A DNA stretch of 64,000 nt from Prorocentrum cordatum (lineage: Eukaryota > Sar > Dinophyceae > Prorocentrales > Prorocentraceae), in NCBI GenBank assembly GCA_963575745.1, contig CAUYUJ010015960.1, positions 717,171-781,170 of the forward strand. Direction: 5' to 3'. Positions within the stretch are counted from its first letter, which is position 1. Each line of letters starts with the position of its first letter. Positions 19,959-30,759 of the stretch are shown in pieces. The position numbers and the translations under genes were made by a program. The notes under the pieces were generated by a model. That model saw only the letters and a list, made by a program, of their open reading frames with translations. It was not told the origin of the DNA and did not search any database.

Positions 19959-22160
19959 ATATATAAATTCCTGGGTGGCCGCAAGGTCGGCCACGCGCTT
20001 CGCAAGTTGCGTGACCTTGTCCAAAAGGTGGCCGATGACCCTCAGATCGACGAGGCGAAGACGTGGCTTGACCTCGCAGAGAGGGCCAAGGTGGCAGGCG
20101 ACCTGAAGTGCAAGGCCATTGCCATCATGAACAGCACCGAGCTTCGCAAGCTGACAGATGACATCGACAAGCTCTTGCCGAATACCCCCGCTGTGTTCCA
20201 GCGCGCCGTGTGGGACAGGGCATTGAAGGATTGGAGATCCGATGCCGAGTGGGCTTCCAAGCCTGACTTTGCGATCAAGCTCAGCCTGCCGTGGTCCCAC
20301 GACTTGGGAGACGTGGAGTCGGACAATCGGTTCTTGTGTTCGTCGCCGTCGTTGGCCAAGATGTCGGTGCCAGTTGCAGAGCAGGCTGGCCTCTTCAAGG
20401 ACTACCTCGTCAAAGTCGTGATGAAGAGCTTCCTCCAGCTCGGCAAGGAAGGAGATGCTAAGACACTTCGGTTTTGCAGCGCTGCGATTGGTGAGATCAA
20501 GGCCATGCCGATGACCTGCGACGCCGTCGTCGACGCTGCAGCCGCTGAGGTGATCGCGGCGCTGCAGCTGGTGATGACCATTACGGGCTCCACGAGAGAC
20601 GCGGCGCCCCTCTCCACGGTTGAAACGATTATTCGTTCCACGCCTGGGACGCTCTATGGCGCCGTCTACGCTATAATCAAGGCTGAGCCCTACTGGAAGG
20701 AGGTGCTCGACACGTTCATGAGGTACTCACCCGAAGTGAAGAAGTGGCGCCCCACGTTGACTAAGCACCTCACGGACATCGAGGGGGTCACGCGTGCGCC
20801 GACGCCGACGCCCGTGGTCCTCGAACGTGTTCTCGCTGACCTGCCCAAGGCTAAAGCATCCTTGCCAGCTGCAGATGTCGAGAGCCTCCTCGTACTCACC
20901 AGGCAGGCTGTGGACGCCTACTTCGAGAAAGCGAAGATGCTTGTGCAGGAGTCCAGGGATGCAGCTGCCAGTGATCTTCATGATGCTGCGTGGGCCATTC
21001 AGAAGGCAGCGTCTTATCTCTACGGCGCGCAACCCCAGTGGCAGGATGCCTTGGTCGTGATCGACTGCGCGCTGATGCAGGACAACGGGAGGCACCTCGT
21101 CGAGAGGTTTTGCGAGAAGATCAACTGCTTCAACAAGGATACGTTGCTGTACGCCGTTTCCAACTTCAGCCAGATAGAATCCCTTCGTAGCGAGATGTCT
21201 CCAGAGAGCAAGCAGAAGCTCGCATCTTTCACCATGTCTGCGATTCAGCTTGTGACGAAGAAGCGGGATAGCATCCATGACGTCGCTGGGGATCAGGTGT
21301 TCGACCCTGCGCTGATGTGGATATCTCAGTCGACGGGTTGGGCAGACTGGCATGAGGTGTGTCCGACCAACTTTGGTTTCACGTCCGCCGCGCAGCTCTG
21401 CAGATGGGTGAAATTGGCGAAGGCGCTGGCGGGCGCCACTGCGACGCTGCACGCCAAGGACACCACGTGGGACAGCAAGGCTGCTGCAGCTGTGCCTGAA
21501 CACAGCGTGGGCGCGTTCCTGGGCCTCCGCACGCAGTACGCGGGCATGAAGGACGAGTTCGAGGACGTCGGGGACCCGACCAAGTTTCAGAACATGATTC
21601 GAGATACCTGGATGCAGGACTTGCTGGAGGAGAGCTTGGGCATGAAGGATTTGCTCTACGCGTCCCGCCTGCAGATGTACGTCGACAAGCTCGCAGAGAC
21701 GCATGATACGGTTCCCTTGGACAAGTTCAAAGGTGGGGTCTTGGGCAGATCGTGGCGCCTGTCACTGGCCGAAGGAACAGACATGACTATTGACGATATG
21801 CTGGCCTCCCAGAGCTGCGAAACTTTTTTGAAGGACTGCCCCTACGAGTCTCTCAAAGCGCAGGTCATCCAGAAGGTCGCCATGAGGGATGCCATCACCA
21901 AGCTTGGGATCGACTTTGGGAGGACGGACGCCAGCCCTTCTGATCAGTTGCAGGCTCTCCTGGGTGACCTCACGGCAGCAGGGACCACTTGCGTTGAATG
22001 CGCTGTGCTCTACGGCCTTACAAAGGTCAGGAGCAACGCCGTGGCGTTGAAAAAGTTCGTGACGAAGATCGAGTCTGACAAGATGCATTGGGATGTCAAG
22101 GTCTTCCCTCCCGTCCAGGAGGTCATTCGCAAGGCACTTGCGATGGAATCGATTGTGTAA
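19959..22160 (+). CDS. Uncharacterised helical protein, exon 2 (same gene as 18473)
   Basis: An uninterrupted frame of 733 codons with TAA at 22158-22160. With exon 1 it gives a protein of 1148 residues. It begins IYKFLGGRKVGHALRKL and is predicted by eye to be almost wholly alpha-helical, with many amphipathic stretches (for example LCRWVKLAKALAGATATL, and MRDAITKLGIDF near the end). There is no signal peptide or membrane segment. Codon use is balanced, with clear third-position G/C preference, unlike the low-complexity frames nearby. No catalytic motif was recognised. A zinc-ribbon head, acidic middle and helical tail suggest a nuclear nucleic-acid- or chromatin-associated protein, or an accessory protein of a transposon; this is inference only. 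The TTG at 20007 should not be used as a start, since the sequence upstream of it is equally protein-like. Confidence 0.8.
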   Translation: MYKFLGGRKVGHALRKLRDLVQKVADDPQIDEAKTWLDLAERAKVAGDLKCKAIAIMNSTELRKLTDDIDKLLPNTPAVFQRAVWDRALKDWRSDAEWASKPDFAIKLSLPWSHDLGDVESDNRFLCSSPSLAKMSVPVAEQAGLFKDYLVKVVMKSFLQLGKEGDAKTLRFCSAAIGEIKAMPMTCDAVVDAAAAEVIAALQLVMTITGSTRDAAPLSTVETIIRSTPGTLYGAVYAIIKAEPYWKEVLDTFMRYSPEVKKWRPTLTKHLTDIEGVTRAPTPTPVVLERVLADLPKAKASLPAADVESLLVLTRQAVDAYFEKAKMLVQESRDAAASDLHDAAWAIQKAASYLYGAQPQWQDALVVIDCALMQDNGRHLVERFCEKINCFNKDTLLYAVSNFSQIESLRSEMSPESKQKLASFTMSAIQLVTKKRDSIHDVAGDQVFDPALMWISQSTGWADWHEVCPTNFGFTSAAQLCRWVKLAKALAGATATLHAKDTTWDSKAAAAVPEHSVGAFLGLRTQYAGMKDEFEDVGDPTKFQNMIRDTWMQDLLEESLGMKDLLYASRLQMYVDKLAETHDTVPLDKFKGGVLGRSWRLSLAEGTDMTIDDMLASQSCETFLKDCPYESLKAQVIQKVAMRDAITKLGIDFGRTDASPSDQLQALLGDLTAAGTTCVECAVLYGLTKVRSNAVALKKFVTKIESDKMHWDVKVFPPVQEVIRKALAMESIV

Positions 22161-23228
22161 TCATGAGGAGTGGTGGCCTGCGGAAGTACAGTATCCCCTC
22201 CAGGAGGAAATGCTGTGTGGATGTGATGGCGTCGCGGTGTTACCGCGACGATCGACGTCGACGATGCGGCAGTGGGTCCGCTGGTGGATGCGGATGTTGA
22301 CAACAAGGCAGTTTGCCGAGAGAGCGCATCATCACGATCCGCATCACATCCACCATCGTCGCCACCGATTGCGGGAGCACCGTCAGAAGAATGTTTGATC
22401 CAGAAGCTGTGAGGAGGAGGAGGAGGAGTGAGGCAGTAGAAAAAGGGCAGGAGGGGAGGGGAAGGGCGGGGACAGGAGGAGAAGGGAAATAACATATTCA
22501 GACTGGGAGAAGAAGTGCTTACGAAACACTTGCAACTGAGGATGCCTCCAACGCTCGCACTTCGTTCCGTGCTGTATTCCTTTTCCGCTTGCGCGGTCCC
22601 TGAACCCTGAAGCATGGTTGCCGTGATGGGGGTGAGAGGGAGGGGGGGGGAGGAGGAGGAGGAGGATGAAGAGGAAAGGCTGAAGGAGGACGAGACAGAG
22701 GGGCAGTAGGGGGAGAAATGGCAGGAGAAAGGAGGAGGAGGGAAAAAGGAATAATGGTGAGAAAAAGGGAAGCCCCCCCCCCCTGGGAGGAGGAGGGCGG
22801 GAGGTGGAGGTGGAGGATCACATGTAGCCCGATGTTTTGGTTTACAGCGAACTTCGAGGATGCCGCGATCCCCCCATCGATTCAGAACCGATGTGTGTTT
22901 TTTTAGATGGGGCCACCTCGTGGACTGCATCGCGCTGTAATGGTCGTGGGCCGAATCCGAATCTGTTGCGTGTGTTTATGGTACCGTTGTGGCTCCAATC
23001 AGGGACCCCCCGAATCAATGGGACAAGCTTCTTAATCGCCCCCGAATTCTTGCAGAAGCGTGTTGTAGCGTAGCGCCATTCAAGGCGAGGTGCAAACAAA
23101 GCAGAGGAACTCCCAGACCAACGAGATTGCCACTGCGCGGACACCTGAATCAAGTCAATGCGAAATTGCAGACACCGACCGCCGCTGCCAAATACAACCG
23201 CTTGTGCTTGAGACCAGAGGAACGGGGG
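22161..23228. other. Intergenic region downstream of the 18.4-kb gene
   Basis: It holds GGA-rich simple sequence (22405-22480, 22630-22810) and otherwise unique DNA. No gene was recognised, and no AATAAA-type signal is evident. Confidence 0.5.

Positions 23229-23300
<72 letters not shown>
23229..23300 (+). repeat. Run of 72 A
   Basis: An uninterrupted A tract following GAACGGGGG and preceding TGTAACCGCC. It is the same length as the run at 14572-14643. No clear flanking direct repeat was found. Confidence 0.85.
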
Positions 23301-23302
<2 letters not shown>

Positions 23303-23439
23303 TAACCGCCTTTCGGATTACGATCCACTGGCGAAAAAAAACCGTTCGAGTAGTTCAACAACTAAAAAAATCAATTTTACAAAATCATGCAAAACCTATT
23401 TTTGGCCTATTTAAAAACTATTTTGCGGTTTTCTTGAAA

Positions 23440-23902
23440 ACAGCCCTCTCCGAGCCAGCGCGGTTACAACCCGCGAGCGCTCCGAGACGCGCGCAGATGG
23501 CCTCAAGAATGGCCAGGAAGGCCCGAAGACGTTCCAAGACAGCTTCATGAGGCCCCGAAGGCATCCCAAGAGGCCCCCCAAGAGGGCGCCGACAAGCCAA
23601 AAGCCTTGATTTGTTTTTTGTACATGTATTGTTCTAGGCGTTTGGCTTTTTTTTTGTTTGTGGGCTCCGGCGCTCCAAGACCTCCAAGACTGCCTAAGCG
23701 AGCCCAGCGGGCCCCAAGAGGGCCCCGCGAGGCCCCAAGAGGCCCCAAAGAGGCCACCAAGAGCCTCCCCGGAGGCCCCCAAGAGGCCCCCAAGATGTCC
23801 AAATATGGCCCTGAGCGCGCCCCAAGACGCCTCCAGGAGAGCCCAACAGGCCTCCGAGAGGCCCCCAAGAGGCCCACTGGAGGCCCTCAGGAGGTCGCCC
23901 CC
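23440..23902. repeat. Degenerate CCAAGAGGCCCC-type repeats
   Basis: Units such as GGCCCCAAGAGG and GCCCCCAAGAGG recur every 10-20 bp, mixed with CAAGACGCC and CCGAGAGGCC. The same family reappears at 39950-40560 and briefly near 37790-37860. Confidence 0.7.
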
Positions 23903-24268
23903 ATCATGTTCCCGGAAGGCGGTCCGGGAACATGATTCCGCGCCTTAGAAAAATATTTTGCGCCTTCCGAAGCGCCTTGGACGACGTGCGATTCATATTC
24001 TTGAACGCTTTCCAGGAACGTGATTTCTCACCGTTTCGGAACGCTTTCCTACTGCTGCGATGCTCTGGGGGGAAGGGGCGGGGGTCCGGGAACATGATCG
24101 GGAGGTTAGGGAACGAGGGTTTGGAGAGGAGCAGTAGGACAGACGGACGGGGCCCGCAAGACGGCTCCGATACGGCCCAAAACGTCATGGAGAGAGCCTC
24201 GATACGGCCCAGCACTACGCCAGAGAGATCCTCCCGATCATGTCCCCAGAGCGGTCCGGGAACATGAT
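23903..24268. repeat. Recurrent 14-bp inverted motif ATCATGTTCCCGGA
   Basis: ATCATGTTCCCGGA at 23903-23916 is followed six bases later by its reverse complement at 23923-23936, making a perfect palindrome. The reverse complement recurs at 24085-24098 and 24255-24268, the last again paired with a near match at 24237-24250. Spacing is 162 and 170 bp. Confidence 0.75.
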
Positions 24269-24294
24269 GTCCTGCATTGGAGCGGTAGCGACTG

Positions 24295-24500
24295 GGACGC
24301 AGCGGCGTCGTCGCCGACGTATTCGTCGCCGTCGCCGTCATCGCCATCGTCGTTGCGTCTTCCGTTGCCCTGGTCAACGCCGCGGGGCCTCCTGGGATTT
24401 ATTTTGGACCCCTACGACGACGACGGCGGCGGCGGCGGAGGCAGCGACGGCGGCGGCACCGGCGCCGCTGGCGCTGGGGGGGTCGATGAGGACGAGGAGG
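24295..24500. repeat. GCC/CGT triplet-rich simple sequence
   Basis: GTCGTCGCCG and GACGGCGGCGG runs of short, impure trinucleotide repeats. No gene. Confidence 0.6.
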
Positions 24501-24787
24501 ACAAGGGAGAACCCAGGATGCATCAGCGATGCTGCAATACACCTTCCCGCCCCATGCCCCTTCCTCATATGTCCACGCAGGCATTCCCTTTCGCACCTGG
24601 GCGCGCGCAAGGGGGAGGGGCCACTGAGAGCCACTAGAAGCCACTAGGTGCCACAAAGCAGGACCTGGATAGGAGAAGATATGACCCCCGCAGAGTACAC
24701 ACAACATCCAACGAGCGGGCCTCCGACCCATAGCACACATGCGTCATGGAGTCCACCAATTGCCCGCCGACGGGGCCTCAAACGTGT

Positions 24788-24829
24788 ACTAGAACCTAAG
24801 CGCGCGCGTAGCGCGCGCGTGGTTCTAGT
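24788..24829. repeat. 42-bp hairpin with GCGCGCGC inner stem
   Basis: ACTAGAACC (24788-24796) pairs with GGTTCTAGT (24821-24829). Inside, GCGCGCGC occurs twice and can pair with itself around GTA. A TATATA tract follows directly. The shape resembles a rho-independent terminator stem, but the context is eukaryotic. Confidence 0.6.
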
Positions 24830-24927
24830 ATATATATATATGTATGGATATACATACACATATTTATGCATACATATTTTATATATATCATACAAATATG
24901 CATACAAAAAACGAAACACAACGAAAA

Positions 24928-24960
<33 letters not shown>

Positions 24961-24965
24961 GGGGG
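24826..24965. repeat. TA/CATACA and GAGA simple sequence
   Basis: TATATATATG and CATACATAT units to about 24905, then an impure GAGAGAGATA tract (24930-24962). Confidence 0.8.
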
Positions 24966-25599
24966 GGAAGGGGGATGGGCGGGAGGTCAATAGGGTTTTG
25001 CCCAGACCCTGGCATGCGCGACGGACGCGCTGGAGGTGGAGGCCGGTGGAAGTGGGGAGCGAGGGGGGGAGGTGGGCGGTGGGTCGGGCCCTGGCAGCGG
25101 GCTCGTGCCCGCAAGAGTTCGGCCCACTGTCCCGCGTCCCCACGAGTAGGGGTCTCTTAGGTTCCTTGTCGTGCCTCCCGCGCCCCCCATCCGTTCCCTG
25201 CGCGCAGTCGCCGCGGCCTCTGGCTTGGAGAGAGCTTCAGTTGCTTGGAGAGAGCATCGGCTGCCGGGGGCTTCGAATGCCTGGCTCAAGATTGCGACCC
25301 AGACTGTTGCGCGCCTTCCCTCGCCATCATGGCAGCCAGTCTGCAATCTAGATTACATGCTGGATCGCGCAGGGGTCCCAGGGGTTGCGCGCCGCATAAC
25401 CCACGTCTCAACATCAATTCAATTGCCAGCGTCGCTCGCAGGCCACCGAGAGAACGCATCGTTTGATCATGCAGTTGCACAGGGAACGCATTAGCTTGTC
25501 ATGACAGCTCCGGACGGCCTTCGATGAGAACGCAGATTTGCTGCGCAGCGTTGTCCAGCTCGTGCATGCACAACGGCAGTTACAGCAAGCTTTGAGTTA

Positions 25600-26340
25600 T
25601 GTTGGGAAGGGGCGGGATGGCATGACATAGCACGCTTACACACTACAGCGCGGTGCATCTCAACTCCAAGGGCAATCGCAACAAGTGGAAGACGAGCGCG
25701 ACGTGGCCAGCAACAGCGTTGCCATCAGGGCCGCGACGAAATTATCCTCAAGGAAGATATGCGTAATCTTGATCAACAGGTTGCTTTTTTACCCGAACAG
25801 GCATTCGAACTCACGGGTTTGCCTCTGCCTTCAAAAACGAACGCCGGTGGGGGCCGGGACATGTGCGACCCAGAGTTCTTTGATCATGCACTGCACCCAC
25901 ATCGAGCATTTGCTGCGTCATTCCCTGGACGTGGTCTCGAAGTGCATGAGCATGGATGCGAGCCTTCCAGGCGCAGGTGCGACCCGCGTCATCCCAGAGG
26001 AATCGGGCGACGAGTTTGTGCTGAGTGCGAGTGGTGGACTGGCATGCGAAGAGACTGTCTTACTAGAGGTGCGTAGCGAGGCTGGCCGTCAATGTTTTTC
26101 CCAAGCGCCGCGGCATGCTTCTTTGGGGTGTGCTTGTACGGCGTGCGTTGATCGATCTGGAACTGGAGATTGCGACTGTTTGGCATACTCGTTCTACATC
26201 GGTCCTATATGGATAAATGCCACAGGATCCCGATTTGAAAGATGGTGCGCAAGTGCCGGGCGTCGAAGATTACGTGTTCGCCGACTTCTGCGACACCTGA
26301 GGGTCGCAACCTGTATTTCGAGCGCCACTTGATCTGAGTT
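25600..26340 (+). pseudogene. Possible decayed coding stretch, unknown
   Basis: Three plus-strand frames take turns in looking protein-like: EDMRNLDQQVAFLPEQAFEL near 25755, ATRVIPEESGDEFVLSASGG near 25975, and LKDGAQVPGVEDYVFADFCD near 26235. No single frame carries all of them, and no start or family was recognised. It could be an old transposon protein fragment or chance. Confidence 0.22.
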
Positions 26341-28084
26341 TCGGCGCTCTGGCGCCCCCGCGGAGCTCCTGGCGGTCCTTCCCCCGGGACGTATCTGGCG
26401 CCTGTCTTGTCCTATAACGTTTTCAATTTTGCGCAAGCGCTGTTCTAAAATCCCTCCTGATATCTGTGCCCAATGCCTTTTAAGATTGTGCCTATCGACG
26501 ACGCAAATGCCGATGATGCTCGATGGCTAGGCCCGTCGCGTGGACGAGGAAAGGGGGGGGGGGCGGCGGGGGGGGGGGGCAGCGTGAAAGCTGGCGGGGT
26601 GCGAGGCGGTGAAGTTGCAATGCAGAGGTTGTAAGGGGATTTCCCGCCCCCCCTCGCCCTGGTCATTGTCGTCGTCGCCGTCCGCTGTGCCGCCCCACTT
26701 CTCCTCGCCCCTCTTCCTGCTGCGCCCCCGTGATTTGCGCATAATTCCTCGGCGCGCCCCGGCGCATCGGCGGTTTGGGCCCGGCGTGTCGCGTGAGCTA
26801 AAATGGCCTCGGAGTTTAGGCGACCCTCAGAACAGGACAAAGCACATGAACACAAGGGGTTTTATTGGTTTTACGCCGGAAGGGGGCGTCGTTGAGAGGG
26901 CGCCTAGCACGGATGTGGGGATCGGGGTGGCGTCGTCGTTTGGAGCTGGCGGTTTGCGCGGCAACTGCGTTTAGCTGGTCGCATGTTTTCGGAACGCGTG
27001 ACTGGTGGAAAGGCCGCTCACCAGCAACTGGCAGTCCTCTGCCCGCGGACCAGAACAAATCGTCGCACGCTCGCAACTGGGCGGGGGAAAGGGGGTTGGG
27101 AAGAGAGCGCGAGTCTCATTCCCAAGAAGTCCTTTCGATAGGTAGCAAACCATTATTTTTCTATTCGTCTGGCGCACGGCCAACCGAGCGAACGAACAAT
27201 TGTCCCGGCGCGCAGTGTTAGCCTCGCTTGCGCGCATCCTGGCTTTCTTCCGTTGCTTCCTTCGCTTCTTTCTCGCCCTCCTTTTCTTTTCCCTCTCCCC
27301 CTGCTTTGCCTTGCCCCGCCCCCCTTCCTTTCCAGCTCGGAGCTGTCGCCGCGCGCGAAGATCGCAACCCAAAGGGCGTTGCTGTAATTCGTTTGTGCAC
27401 CACGAAGTCTCGTGTAATTCCTTTGTGTGCGGTATGGTTGCGCTGCAAACGCGGGATGCGCACGCAGGATTTTCCTTCGCGCACGATCGTTTTCGCCGCC
27501 CCCACAAGAGCACGCGCGATTCCTCTGTGTAGAGCTTGCTTTCCCGCCTCGAGGAGCGCGCGGGGCCTGGCACTACAATCGCAAGGCCGCGGCGCCTGGC
27601 AGTGCGATGCAGCTGCGCCGGAAACCACGCCCAAAACGATCCCACGTGGATTTCGGCTCTTCTGCCGAAGTCGCGCTGGCAGCTGGCCAACCACATCGCT
27701 GGTCCTACATGCCCGCGCGCGCTACTGCGTTCTGCTGACGCGACGCGTGCTGCTGTCAACGGATGAACAAATTGACGGCGGCTTGGCTGTGCCAAACCAC
27801 CATGGAATGTTTGTTGGTAGGGGATTTGGGGATCTCGTCGCCGCTGACAGCCCTGCCACACCATACAGGCCCACTGCATCCTAGAGCACGGCCGTGTATC
27901 AACCCTGGTTCGGATCGCTGGGGATCCAGTGGCATGTGTGCACATGCGTTGCACCGTTGGTGGTGCCACAACCCTTCGTGTGAAACTTCTTCGTGTGTTT
28001 TTTTTTCTGGCTCCTAAACCCAACGGTTGCGCTGTTCGTTGGCTGGATGAGTGGCTGACTGACCTCGCGGCCGACTTCCCTCTC
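26341..28084. other. Intergenic, nothing recognised
   Basis: Mixed-composition DNA with poly-G runs (26548-26580) and CT-rich stretches (27240-27330). Open frames are present on both strands but none is convincing. Confidence 0.5.
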
Positions 28085-28332
28085 CCCCCTCTTCCTCCTC
28101 CTCTTCGTCCTCCTCGTCCTCCTCTTCGTCCTCCTTCACCTGCTCCTCCTCCTCCTCATTTTCTTCCTCAAGTCCGTTTCTTCCTCTTTTCCCTTCCTCC
28201 CCACCCCCCTCCTCCGCCGTTTCCTCCTTCCCCCTCCTCCGTTTCCTCCTTTTTCCCCCCCTTCCTCCTCCTCCTCCTCCTCATCATCATCATCGTCATC
28301 ATCATCAGCATCATCATCATCATCATCATCTC
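28085..28332. repeat. (CTC/CCT)n and (CAT)n microsatellites
   Basis: CCTCCTCTTCGTCCTCC-type pyrimidine tract followed by ATCATCATC from about 28280. Confidence 0.85.
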
Positions 28333-30759
28333 CCATTCCTCCTTCCCTCCCGCGTCGTGTGATTATGAGCGTGCGTTTGTTCTCCTGCGCGCATGTGTGC
28401 ATGCCGCCACGCAAATGTCGTCGCCGTGCAGTTCGAATTTTCGCACCCAGTCTGTCCCGGCCGCGTGGCCGATTGTTTCGGTGGCGCGTTGCGCCGACCA
28501 GCCGATGGGAGCGGCCCTTTCCCTCGGATGTTGCTTCCGTGCGTTGCCTCCCGGAGGCGGTGCGTCGGCTGGCCCTGCCGGGGTTCGCTTGCTGTCTGCC
28601 CCCGACGTGCGCCTCTCAAGCAGTGGCGAAGCGTCCTGGCGTGCCTCAAGGCCTACCAAACAATGTTTTAGGAATGTGTCGTGGTTTTCCCGAACTGTTA
28701 TTAAAGCATTTTTGGTTGGGGCTGTCTTGTTTTAGCGCATCGGGCTTACGCTCTACCACCATTGTCCTTTCGTTGGAACACCGCTGGGTTCTAAGCAGTT
28801 TCGTGGTAGGCCTATAGAATGCCGGGACGGTCGGTCCCTGCTCAAGCATCGTCTCTTCTTCCTCCAAATGTTCGAACTCCAGATGTGGACAGACTGTCAG
28901 GTGGAGGATATTGTAAGCTCGGTTGTCCCCCCCTCCATTCTGTCACATCGGCGTTCCGTTTTTCTTTTTTAAAAATGTTCGGACGATCCAGCCGATCGAG
29001 CGTTGCACGGCATGTGCAACGTTTCTCCGTCTCGCCATTCCCACGTTTCTTGTTCCCGTGTTGCCGCTGCCGTCGTTTCGCCATTTCGACCGTAAACATG
29101 TTCTTGGTTCGATCGTAAACATGTTCTTGGAATTGCGCTCGTGGGTGGTTGCCGAGGCATTGTCATGGTCCCTGCTTTCCCCTTCCCGTCTTGTCCTTGT
29201 CTTCCTCCTCCCCTTTGCCTCTTCTCGTCGTAGCATTATTGGCCGGTCTGGGCTGCGGGAGCATCAGCATGTGGCACGTTTGTGTCGCTTCCCGGGGCAA
29301 TGTTTTTCAACGTCATAGCACGAAGTACGAACATACGCAGCAAGGTAGAAGGACGGAGAGCGTGTCCTGTTTAACATGGGCCCCTCGACCAAAACATCCA
29401 TAATCTGATGGCCAGGCGCTCGTCGAATGGTGCAACAAGTACAAGGATGGAGGATTGTCTCGTTTCAGGCCTCGTCATTACGACAAAAGTGCGATATCGT
29501 GCAAGTGTCACACACACACGGGGGGCGGCTTCCGTTTTGAAGCGGCGTGTTCGCTTGACGCTTTACTTGTACGTGATGATTGTGAGCGCTCGGGCTCTTC
29601 ATGCTTGAGGGAGGCAGGACTCCTCCTCCTCCTCCTCCTCCACCTCCTCCTCGTCCTCGTCTTTGCAAACTGGGGCCTGGCCTGCATGGTTGTCCCACGG
29701 GGCGCGCTCGTCTTTCAAAGAGGGGGCCGCTTCCCTGTTGAAGTGGATGGTCTGAAGGGCTGCAGGGGCTCTTGAGGACGGGAATCGGGACGGGGAGGCG
29801 CACTCCAGCATCGTTGATGCATCCTTGGGTTTCGTATCGTGTCCCTTTTCATCCAACTCTTTGCTTCGTTCTTCCCCTTCCCGCCTTGACCTTGCTCTTC
29901 CACCCCCCCGTCCGCCCCCTGCTACTCCTCGGCCTCCCATACTTCCCCCCCGTTTTCCCTTCCATCTTCCCGCCCCCTCCCCTTCCCCCCCTAAGTTTGC
30001 TCGCGCCCCGCCATCCGTTTGCGCCAGGTGGATATTTTCCACAGTGGCACGCCCAGAGACCGCGCTGGGACTGCCGAGGAGGAGGAGGCGACAAGTTGTT
30101 TTGCCCGTGCTGCCGTTTCGGCGGTCTCGCTGCCTGCGCGTGCATTGCGGAGCGTCGACCCCGACTGGCGTCAGTTGCGGACGTGGGGGGGTCTTCCATT
30201 CTTTGTTTGCGCGTTGTCATTGCACATTTGGTTTCTGTTCTCCACCGGATTCGGCGGACTTGTCGTTGTCTGATATCGCAGTTCGCAATCATCATAACAT
30301 CGCGCGCGCGTTTTTACATCTCCGCCGCGCCTTTCATATCACGGTATCGGTGACCATATGTGCGGACGTCCCGTTCACGCCACACATTTGTGTTTTTTCT
30401 CGTTTGTTGATTCAAGACGCTTCGCGTTCACCCCGCGCCCATTCCAGGCATCGCCAAAAGAGACGAAGACAACGCAAAGCCAAGATCCGAAATGGTTTCG
30501 GATCCCCCGCAGGTGTGTTTTGTATTCTTATGTTGTGTTGCATTTGTCGTCCGACCCATCGCCGATTGGACTTGGGTAATCGGCGTGACAGATCGATGTT
30601 AAATTTGACGGTCGGTCGTCGGCCCTCCTTTATGACCACCAGATCACTGATATGGACGTTGGCTTTGTTGACCCTGTTTTCTATCCACAAGAGGAAGCTG
30701 GACGCAACCCATACTCGGCCGAACACTTGCCCAATACGGCCCCGAAACGAATTCAAAGT
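28333..30759. other. Intergenic, nothing recognised
   Basis: Contains short CTC runs (29618-29655) and C-rich tracts (29905-29995). Several open frames of 80-330 codons exist in different phases, without recognisable motifs. Confidence 0.45.

Noticed and set aside
24788-24829. Hairpin plus T/A tract as a bacterial-type terminator
   Set aside because: Nothing here suggests bacterial DNA, and no gene ends upstream.
25274-25292. GGCTCAAG matching the end of the dinoflagellate spliced leader
   Set aside because: Eight bases only; the preceding bases do not match the leader and no gene follows directly.
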